DNA from: Rhodomicrobium lacus
Lineage (GTDB): Bacteria; Pseudomonadota; Alphaproteobacteria; Rhizobiales; Rhodomicrobiaceae
Reading direction: 5' to 3'
DNA: 64,000 bases
Assembly: GCF_003992725.1 (NCBI RefSeq)
Contig: NZ_RZNF01000012.1
Location: 62,001 to 126,000 of the forward strand
Part shown: positions 35,475 through 42,418 of the stretch, in pieces
Layout: each line of letters starts with the position of its first letter
Position numbering within the stretch: the stretch's first letter is position 1
Translations under genes and position numbers: made by a program
The notes under the pieces: generated by a model
Database searches by the model: none
Told to the model about the DNA's origin: nothing
The model's input: only the letters and a program-made list of their open reading frames with translations

Positions 35475-37784
35475 TCAGAACGTCGTCTTGAGCCGCAAAA
35501 CCGCATTGAAGGGCGCGCCGGGATACAGCCACGTGTAACTGGTCGCGCTTTCATAGTAGCGGTGGTCGAAGATGTTGTTCAGGTTCAGGCTGATCTTCCA
35601 CTTGGGATCGATCTTGTAGGAAGCCATGAGATCGAATTCCGCATAGCCCGGAAGTGTGGCGACCAGATTGGGCGACGATTGCGAGACAAGGTTCGTTGTC
35701 GACGAGGAGACCGCCCGCATACCGCCGCCGACCGTCAGACCTTCGAGCTTGCCGCTGTCAAATTCGTAGGTCGTCCACAGCTTGAAGGAATGCTCCGGCA
35801 CATGGGGAACGACCGATCCGACAAGGTAGCTTTCGCTGTCGATGATCTTGGCGTTTGTGTAGGCGTAGGACGTGAGCAGGTTCCAGCCCGGAAGCACATT
35901 ATAGGTGCCATCGAGTTCAACGCCGCGGCTTCTGGTCTTGCCGCTTTCCACCTCATATCCGAGAGTTGCTTTTGTCGGGTCTGGGTCCGACTGCAATTGG
36001 TTTTCAAGCGTCAACTGGTAGAGCGCCGCCGTCACAACAGCGCGCCTTCCAATATCGGTCTTGACGCCGATTTCGTACTGATCGCCCTGAAGCGGCGAAA
36101 ACTGCTGGATGGTCCCGTCCGTTGTAACGTTGTTGCCTTGCGGCTTGAAGGTCGTTGCGTAATCGGCGAACAGCGCTGTACCGGGGATCATCTCGTAAAT
36201 CAGACCGATGCGCTTCGCCGTTCCGTCTCCGTCGACGCCACTGCCGGATTGAGAACGTGCGCTCATTCCAGACTGCGACCATGAGCTGTAATCAGTGTAA
36301 TTGAATCCAGCCGAAAGCTTCAGCTTCGATGTTATTGAAAGGAGTTCGTTTACATAACCGTTGATCTGGGACATTTCGGAATATCCCCAGATTGAGCGAT
36401 GAAGCCCGACAATCGGCTTGTACCACGCCGGATTGTTTATATCGGTGAAGGTGTAGGTGGAAAAGCTGGTGGTCGGCGCGCTCATGTTCATATCGAACCA
36501 GTCCTTGGTGTATCGCACACCGGCGGTCAGGTCGTTGTTAAATCCGAATAACGCGAATTTGCCGTTAATGAGGTTATCCGTATCGATATCCTCAACCGGA
36601 CCCATATGGATTTCGCTGTAGCTCTCCCTATAGTTGATCGCTCCACCTGAATAGATTGGCGAAGCTGTGATCGAAACCATGCTCCGAGCGGTCGTCGTGT
36701 ATTGCGCTGCTGAGCGGAATGTCCAATTCGAGTTGAAAGCGTGCGTGTATTCCGCTCGAACCGTATCGCTCTCGAAGGACCAGTAAGAGCGCGGATCGTA
36801 AAAGTTGAAGCTCAGACCCTGTTTGGGCAGCCGTAGCAGTGTGGCGGTGCTTCCGCTGCCTACCGAAACGTAACCGGGCGTGCCGCTGTAGGGTTGGGCT
36901 TCCTGCCATCGTTTTTCGTAGGACAAAAGCACCGTATCGTCGGGTGTTATCTTGCCCTGGAGGGCAACGCTTCCGGCCCGTTTTTCATACTCGGAGCGGT
37001 TCGGGAAATTCTCGTAAACGCCTTCCTCAAGATTGACCCTCATTGCCCAGTTTTGCGAAATGGGCTGATTGATGTCGACCTTGACAGTTCGCGTCCCGAA
37101 GGAATCGACGGTTTCCTCGAATGTATAGGCGCGTTCTTCCGTCGGCTTCTTTGTAACGATATTGATGATGCCGCCAATGTCGCCCGTATAGACGCCGTTC
37201 AAGAGTCCCGCAGGGCCCTTGACCACTTCGATGCGCTGGACATTCCCGAGCCAGGAGTTGCCTTGCGGTGTCGGATCCCACATCCCGTCGCGCAGCGTAG
37301 CGCTGACCTGAAAGCCGCGAACATAGAGGCTGTTCATGTAATCGAGCGGATAATATGAAGGATAGGCGCTGGACACACCCGCCACATTTTGAGCGGCTGC
37401 TGTCACGCTGCGCGGATCCTGCTCCTCGATGATCTTCTTTGGCACAACCGCCACGCTTTGCGGAATATCCAGGATGCTCGTCGGAACTTTTGCGCCCGTT
37501 ATGCTCTGGGTGACGACGTAATCCGCAACGCCTTCAGAGGCGGGATCTTTCGGCGTTTTGTCTGCGAGCGCGCTCGGTGCCGGACCGTTGTTGTCGCGCT
37601 CGGTGACGGATTTTTTTGGCTGCTGCGACGTGTTTTTCTTCTTTTTCTCGGGAGTCGTCACCCGGACAGGCGGAAGCTCCGAGGTATTTCTGGCCTCTGG
37701 CATCGCGGACTGTGCGATCGCGGCCTCGGGGAAGTCTCCCGCTACAAGGAGGAATGCCGAAACGAGCGCCAAATTTCTACGCAT
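35475..37784 (-). CDS. TonB-dependent siderophore receptor
   Basis: This is a 769-residue outer-membrane receptor. The signal peptide MRRNLALVSAFLLVAGDFPE is followed by a Pro/Lys-rich segment and the plug domain (SVAVVPKKIIEEQDPRSV, RIEVVKGPAGLLNG, GGIINIVTKKPT). The 22-strand barrel ends with NAVLRLKTTF, whose last phenylalanine is the usual insertion signal. Plug and barrel place it in the ferrichrome/catecholate siderophore group (FhuA/FpvA-like). It lacks an obvious N-terminal signalling domain. It leads the operon with the ABC importer genes. Confidence 0.92.
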   Translation of the reverse strand: MRRNLALVSAFLLVAGDFPEAAIAQSAMPEARNTSELPPVRVTTPEKKKKNTSQQPKKSVTERDNNGPAPSALADKTPKDPASEGVADYVVTQSITGAKVPTSILDIPQSVAVVPKKIIEEQDPRSVTAAAQNVAGVSSAYPSYYPLDYMNSLYVRGFQVSATLRDGMWDPTPQGNSWLGNVQRIEVVKGPAGLLNGVYTGDIGGIINIVTKKPTEERAYTFEETVDSFGTRTVKVDINQPISQNWAMRVNLEEGVYENFPNRSEYEKRAGSVALQGKITPDDTVLLSYEKRWQEAQPYSGTPGYVSVGSGSTATLLRLPKQGLSFNFYDPRSYWSFESDTVRAEYTHAFNSNWTFRSAAQYTTTARSMVSITASPIYSGGAINYRESYSEIHMGPVEDIDTDNLINGKFALFGFNNDLTAGVRYTKDWFDMNMSAPTTSFSTYTFTDINNPAWYKPIVGLHRSIWGYSEMSQINGYVNELLSITSKLKLSAGFNYTDYSSWSQSGMSARSQSGSGVDGDGTAKRIGLIYEMIPGTALFADYATTFKPQGNNVTTDGTIQQFSPLQGDQYEIGVKTDIGRRAVVTAALYQLTLENQLQSDPDPTKATLGYEVESGKTRSRGVELDGTYNVLPGWNLLTSYAYTNAKIIDSESYLVGSVVPHVPEHSFKLWTTYEFDSGKLEGLTVGGGMRAVSSSTTNLVSQSSPNLVATLPGYAEFDLMASYKIDPKWKISLNLNNIFDHRYYESATSYTWLYPGAPFNAVLRLKTTF

Positions 37785-38150
37785 GGGCGCCTCGACAGAA
37801 AAGTGTGGTGACGAAAGTCGGTAGTTCTCGCCGCACAAGCCTCACGGCCTGCGGTCGGCAGGTTGATCGTGTTGTCATTGCCCAAATGCCCCAAACTCGG
37901 TTCTACGCGAGTGGCCCTCTCGCGTTCTGGACAAGATAGAGCGCTCCTTCTCGCTCATCCTATGATCGTAATCATACAGCTCGCCGCGCCAGGGAGATTC
38001 GAGGTCATTCCCGCAAAGCTGTTGCGTTCGTGATACAGGATCGGGTTGGATGGCGTGGGGTTTCGATGCGTCTTGGATTAAATTAATTATTTAATATCAA
38101 TGCATTATTGATGGCATGATCGTCGATATTAAATCCGGTCCGGTTGCGGC
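37785..38150. other. Intergenic region between TonB receptor and Crp-family gene
   Basis: No gene is visible in these 366 bases. They hold the promoter side of the TonB receptor, a Fur-like repeat at 37961-37976, and an AT-rich end (38081-38140) with the inverted words ATCAAT/ATTGAT and TTAATATC/GATATTAA, which may end the Crp-family transcript. Confidence 0.4.
37961..37976. promoter_or_regulatory. Fur-like inverted repeat upstream of the TonB receptor
   Basis: TATGAT and ATCATA flank CGTA, forming a perfect 6-bp inverted repeat that resembles half of the Fur consensus (ATGAT...ATCAT). It lies 177 bp before the receptor ATG, which is rather far. Iron repression of the uptake operon is the obvious reading but unproved. 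Confidence 0.4.
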
Positions 38151-38756
38151 TTACGTGATGACCGGAGACAGAAGCATTATGGTCCGTCCCGAACGAGCGA
38201 TCTCGCCGTCTTCCACCATTCGCACGAGCGTCCGATAAAGCACTTCGTGCGTTAATCCGAGTTCGGCGGACAGGTCTTTTAACGTGCCGGGCAACTCTAC
38301 CGTAAGCGCGTCTTTGCATGTGTTCAGGACGAGAAAGTGTCGGATGCGATCCCGTGCGGAATGCATGGAAAGACACTGCACCCGAGTTCGCGCATCCATG
38401 AGCTGTCGCGCTAACATCAAAGTGTACGCTTTTGCGAAAGTCGGATTCCCCTCGAAGTGGGACAGCAGCAGCCCCTTGGGATAAAGGCGGACCACCGACT
38501 TTGTCATCGCGGTAGCATCGCAATGATAGACCGGCATAAAAATCGACGCTTCGGCCAATGGATCTCCGGCCCTTGCCACGTGAAGAACGGCTTCTTTCCC
38601 GTTTGGATCGACTCGTGTCAGACGAACGCTGCCTGAAACGACCTCGAACAGCCCTTCGGTCGGATTACCTCGATAGAAAAGAGTTTCGCCCGATTGCAGC
38701 GTTCGGAGTGTGCACGCATTCCCGACGATGTCTCCAAGGTCTTCCTCGATCGTCAT
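38151..38756 (-). CDS. Crp/Fnr-family transcriptional regulator
   Basis: This 201-residue regulator has an N-terminal cyclic-nucleotide-type sensor barrel (LQSGETLFYRGNPTEGLFEVV) and a long dimer helix. The C-terminal winged helix is LPGTLKDLSAELGLTHEVLY. Only isolated cysteines occur, not the Fnr N-terminal set, so oxygen sensing by a cluster is unlikely. The ATG at 38756 (MTIEEDLGDIVGNA) is preferred over a start at 38921, which would add 55 unrelated residues and run into the recombinase remnant. Neighbour control of iron uptake is possible but not supported directly. Confidence 0.82.
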   Translation of the reverse strand: MTIEEDLGDIVGNACTLRTLQSGETLFYRGNPTEGLFEVVSGSVRLTRVDPNGKEAVLHVARAGDPLAEASIFMPVYHCDATAMTKSVVRLYPKGLLLSHFEGNPTFAKAYTLMLARQLMDARTRVQCLSMHSARDRIRHFLVLNTCKDALTVELPGTLKDLSAELGLTHEVLYRTLVRMVEDGEIARSGRTIMLLSPVIT

Positions 38757-38867
38757 CGAACAAATCTCCCGTAAATACTCTATACAAGCCGGCGGAACGA
38801 AGCTCTTAGGTTGTGGCGTCCTATTTTGCAACGCAGCATCGAATCGCGCTCGATAAGAAACATAGCT

Positions 38868-39135
38868 ATGCTTTTCATAGCCCCTTGTGTCTCGCGTCAG
38901 CACAGCCGACCAGGATCTCACGATTCAGCAAGCCGCCCTCGAAGGGGTGGGCTGCCTGAAAATCTTCGCTGAGAAGAAGAGCGGGACGCGGCGCGATGAT
39001 CGCAGGGAGCTTCAGATTCTACTCGAATGCGTTCGCGAGGGCGACGTTGTTGTGTCACCCGGATCGACCGGCTCGCGCGCTCGGTGAAAGACCTCCAAGA
39101 TCTTGTCCTTGAGCTTCGCGAGAAGGTGTGTCGCT
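38868..39135 (+). pseudogene. Frameshifted serine recombinase (resolvase) fragment
   Basis: Fragments of the resolvase catalytic domain lie in different frames. The region RVSTADQDLTIQQAALEG is followed by IFAEKKSGTRRDDRRELQ and VREGDVVV. A one-base shift near 39055 then gives VTRIDRLARSVKDLQDLV. The start MLFIA and RVSTADQ are also out of frame. The catalytic serine region is present but the DNA-binding half is missing. This is a dead remnant of a transposon or plasmid resolvase. Confidence 0.8.
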
Positions 39136-39392
39136 TCAAGCGGCGGGGACCGCAGGCGTTCCGCCCATAGCCGGCCGATGATTATTGTCACTTGCGATAG
39201 ACTGGCGTGATCCCACCTTCTGCAAGCCGTTCACCTGAAAACCGTCTGAATTACAATTCAGGCGCATGTCTTCGCTTGCGACGCCCCGATCGAGGATTCG
39301 CAGCCGAAGTTGACCGATTTGGCGCAGTTGTTGGCCGATAGCGCCGCGAGCGCACGCGAAGCTTGTGAGACGGATCCACCTCCATCATCCAG

Positions 39393-39398
39393 AGGAGG
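39393..39398 (+). promoter_or_regulatory. Ribosome-binding site that fixes the hydrolase start
   Basis: A full AGGAGG lies 4 bp before the ATG at 39403. It rules out the in-frame ATG at 39310, which lacks such a site. Confidence 0.7.
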
Positions 39399-39402
39399 CG
39401 TC

Positions 39403-40299
39403 ATGCGCACCGACATTGAATTTCTATCCGAGGGGCGAAAGTTGCGGGGGTGGCTTTACCGCCCATCAACCGAGCTGACATCAATCCCCGCCATCGTCAT
39501 GGCCCATGGCCTGACGTGCGTTAAGGAGCAGTATCTAGATCGTTATGCCGAGGTGTTCGTGAGAGCCGGGTTTGGCGTCGTGCTTTACGATCACGCCAAT
39601 TTCGGCGCGAGCGAAGGGTCGCCCCGGCAAGAGGTTGATCCCGTGCTGCAACGGCGTGGCTATCGAGATGCGATCAGCTTCGCGCAGACGGTGCCGTGGA
39701 TCGATGCGGCGCGCATCGGTATCTGGGGGACCAGCTACAGCGGCGGGCATGTGCTTGAGATTGCGGCGCTCGACCGGCGCGTGAAATGCGTCGTCTCTCA
39801 GGTGCCGACCGTAAGCGGCTATCAGTCGGCGCTCCGGCGCACCCGCGCCGACCATGTGCCCGCGCTTCTCGCTCGCTTTGCGGCGGATCGCGCAGCGCGG
39901 TTCCTGGGCGAGGCTCCGGCGACGATCCCGGCCGTTTCAGACGATCCTGCGGTCGGTTGCGCGATGGGCGGTCGCGATGCCTACGATTTTTTCATGGGCA
40001 CGAAGAGTTTCGCGCCTACCTGGCGCAACGAAATGACATTGCGGAGCGCCGAGATGGCGCGGGAAAATGAGCCGGGCATCCATATCGCCCGTATCAGCCT
40101 GACCCCGCTTTTGATGATCGTTGCGGAAAACGATATGCTGACGGCGACCGATCTCTGCCTTGAAGCGTTTCAGCGGGCGCTCCCGCCAAAACGTCTTGTG
40201 ACCGTGCCCGGAGGGCACTTCGAACCTTATGTCCGTCATTTCGAAAAGACGAGCGGGGCCGCTCGCGACTGGTTCCTCGAACATCTCGGCCGGGAATGA
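39403..40299 (+). CDS. Alpha/beta hydrolase
   Basis: This is a 298-residue soluble hydrolase of the dienelactone/X-Pro-peptidase-like alpha/beta fold. Conserved features are IVMAHGLTCVKEQYLDRYAE, the turn DHANFGASEG, the nucleophile elbow GIWGTSYSGGH with Ser as nucleophile, an acid region in LLMIVAENDMLT and a late histidine in VPGGHFEPY. These suit a fold-typical Ser-Asp-His triad. The substrate is unknown. It is followed by an overlapping AraC-type gene that may regulate it. Confidence 0.85.
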   Translation: MRTDIEFLSEGRKLRGWLYRPSTELTSIPAIVMAHGLTCVKEQYLDRYAEVFVRAGFGVVLYDHANFGASEGSPRQEVDPVLQRRGYRDAISFAQTVPWIDAARIGIWGTSYSGGHVLEIAALDRRVKCVVSQVPTVSGYQSALRRTRADHVPALLARFAADRAARFLGEAPATIPAVSDDPAVGCAMGGRDAYDFFMGTKSFAPTWRNEMTLRSAEMARENEPGIHIARISLTPLLMIVAENDMLTATDLCLEAFQRALPPKRLVTVPGGHFEPYVRHFEKTSGAARDWFLEHLGRE

Positions 40300-41083
40300 T
40301 CTGAAGCCGCCGGCTGAGACTGCATTCATAAAACGAGTGACGGTGCTCGCACGCGAATATCCGAACGGCTGGTTTATAGGGCCGCATTGCCATAAGGAAG
40401 GCCAGTTCGTCCACGCGACGTCCGGCGTCATGGAAGTCCGGGCCGAACGCGGCCTTTGGCTCGTGCCGCCGGGGCGTGCCGTGTGGATGCCGCCCCGCAT
40501 CGTTCATGAACTCAGGGCGCGCGGGGCAGTTCGGTTGCGCACGCTGTACATCGAACCAGACGCGATCGACGTCGACTTGGGGAATACGCCCCGGGGCTAC
40601 GCCGTCACCCCGCTTCTGCGCGAACTCATCGTCCGCGTCGTCGGTTCCGCCTCGGACGAAAGAGACCCGAGCCGACTCGCGCGCCTCGTAGCCGTTCTGA
40701 TTGATGAACTCGCCGAAGCACCACCCGACGAATTCTCAATCAGGATACCTGTCGATGCGCGTCTCGAACGCGCCTGCAAGGTCATTTTCGAGGAACAGGG
40801 AAGGCCCCGCCCGATCCGTGAACTTGCGGCAGAATGCGGGGCCTCGCCACGGACACTCGCGCGCCTCGCCAATGACGAACTCGGTTGCCCCCTTTCGGTA
40901 TGGAGGCAGCAGGCGCGCATTCTTGAAGCCGTGCCGATGCTTGTTGCGGGCGAATCCGTGATGCGGACGGCGCTTGCCCTCGGCTACGAAACGCCGAGCG
41001 CGTTCGCGGCCCTGTTCCGGCGTTTACTCGGCATCAATCCAAGTGCCTTCGCGGCGCAGCGGCGAAAGAAAACTTCGTCTTGA
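40229..41083 (+). CDS. AraC-family transcriptional regulator with cupin sensor
   Basis: This is a regulator of up to 284 residues. An N-terminal cupin barrel (HCHKEGQFVHATSGVMEV, WLVPPGRAVWMPPRIVHEL) is followed by a C-terminal double helix-turn-helix at ~190-280 (RELAAECGASPRTLARLAND, VMRTALALGYETPSAFAALF). The 40229 ATG overlaps the hydrolase gene by 71 bp. A GTG at 40337 would avoid that and still keep the cupin core. Either way it is in the same direction and probably co-transcribed with the hydrolase. Confidence 0.85.
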   Translation: MSVISKRRAGPLATGSSNISAGNDLKPPAETAFIKRVTVLAREYPNGWFIGPHCHKEGQFVHATSGVMEVRAERGLWLVPPGRAVWMPPRIVHELRARGAVRLRTLYIEPDAIDVDLGNTPRGYAVTPLLRELIVRVVGSASDERDPSRLARLVAVLIDELAEAPPDEFSIRIPVDARLERACKVIFEEQGRPRPIRELAAECGASPRTLARLANDELGCPLSVWRQQARILEAVPMLVAGESVMRTALALGYETPSAFAALFRRLLGINPSAFAAQRRKKTSS

Positions 41084-41469
41084 TCGTCCCCTCCCTGGAC
41101 CGGAAAACACACGAACGCAAAGCACTCGCATCGCCGTTTTTCACCCGCTGTTTCAATCTCGCTATAATACACCGCGATGCGCTCAAGAAGCGCGCCTGAA
41201 CACGGCTGCCACCCGCGCTGTGACCGTGACCATGCCGGCGATGCGTCAATCTTGTCGCGCCAGGCCATGGTGACACCGCCGGAACCGCCGGCCATTCTCT
41301 CGAAATCGCGGAGTATGCAATGCGCCGCTCGAAGATGGACTCTTCGAGCTTCCATACGAATGCAGCTTCGCCAGAAACGTGTCGCGCGCAAACGCATATT
41401 GTTCGTCTTGGCATCCCCTGAACGGCGCTGCTCTCAATTCCAAGGTGACCCGCCCCCATTTTCAGACGT
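41084..41469. other. Gene-free stretch before the integrase remnant
   Basis: No convincing coding region is seen on either strand. The minus strand has broken open frames without recognisable motifs. The stretch is probably decayed mobile-element DNA, as it leads into the recombinase fragment and tRNA-Ser. Confidence 0.4.
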
Positions 41470-41660
41470 GCGCCCCATCCGCGCCGAAGCTTCAGCGCGA
41501 TGCCCCACAGGCAGGCTGCACCGCGCACCAGATCGCGGCGATTACCGGCCATCAGACTCTCAAAGAGGTGGAGCGATACACCCAGAGGCGAACCAGCTTC
41601 GCCTTGCCAAGGCGGCTTATGCAACCCTCGGTAAGAACGGTTGAAGAACAAGGTGTTTGA
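41470..41660 (+). pseudogene. Tyrosine recombinase (integrase) C-terminal remnant
   Basis: The frame reads AGCTAHQIAAITGHQTLKEV and ERYT, which is the conserved C-terminal catalytic block of phage and island integrases (the GH after AAITGH is the box II histidine region). The continuation QLRLAKAAYATLGKNG is in a different frame, so a shift has occurred after ERYTQ. The tyrosine of ERYT is kept but everything N-terminal is gone. It lies 70 bp from the 3' end of tRNA-Ser, where such genes usually insert. Confidence 0.75.
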
Positions 41661-41728
41661 AACCAAGGCTCGATGGTTTCAAAAATGGAGAAGCAAGTCT
41701 TTGATAACACGTATCTTTTTGGGATAGT

Positions 41729-41820
41729 TGGCGGAGACGGAGGGATTCGAACCCTCGAGACCCTTTTAGGGGTCTGCTCATTTAGCAAACGAGTGCCTTC
41801 AGCCTCTCGGCCACGTCTCC
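41729..41820 (-). tRNA. tRNA-Ser (anticodon GCU)
   Basis: The minus strand folds as a class II tRNA. The acceptor stem GGAGACG pairs with CGTCTCC, and the anticodon stem CTCGT/ATGAG closes a TTGCTAA loop with anticodon GCT. The variable arm is long (GACCCCTAAAAGGGTC) and the T-arm is GGGTTCGAATCCC. The CCA end is encoded. It reads AGC/AGU serine codons. The integrase remnant sits at its 3' side. Confidence 0.97.
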
Positions 41821-42418
41821 ACGCACGTCGAAAGCCCGGACGGTGGAACCGCCGGGCCCCGAGTTCGCCGTTTCTATCATCGGAGTCGGGCAGACGCAAT
41901 CCATGCCGCGCCGATTTTTGCAGGAAGATGCGGCGGCAAAAGCGCGGCGAATTTCGGGCCGTCAGCAGCAGGATCTATTGGCCGCCCGATGCGGACGCGG
42001 TCGGGCGCGTTCACGATTTCTGCGTCATGCGAAAAATCACGGTTAACCATTTGCGGTAGCGGCTTTCGGATGTTACCACGCTTGAGCATGCGTCCTGTCC
42101 CAGCTACACAACCTTGCCTCGCCCTCGCTGCGTCCGTCAGGGCCATCGGTCGCGCGAGCAAGACGGCTTTCGGGAACGGGAGCCGCACCATATGTTTATG
42201 AAGACGACGTGAGCTGATCCATGGCCAGCCTTCACCCCCTCCAGCTCGCCTTAGACATGACCGTGAAAATCCTTGAAACCAATCTGCGCCTCGCAGAAAG
42301 TTTCGCCACGATCATGGATGGACGACTGCACCCGGGAGAAGCGGCTGCGGCGGGATCATGCGAAGGAAAATCTGGCGACGGCTCGGGGGCAGCCGCCTGC
42401 GAAAATCGGAGCAATGAA
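41821..42418. other. Intergenic region between tRNA-Ser and ppdK
   Basis: Nothing but short unconvincing frames is seen here. It contains the tRNA promoter side and the ppdK leader. An in-frame ATG at 42221 would give ppdK a 66-residue Ala/Gly-rich extension that I do not think is translated. Confidence 0.4.

Noticed and set aside
42221-42418. Start of ppdK at 42221
   Set aside because: It would add 66 low-complexity residues; the later ATG has a good ribosome-binding site and gives the family length.
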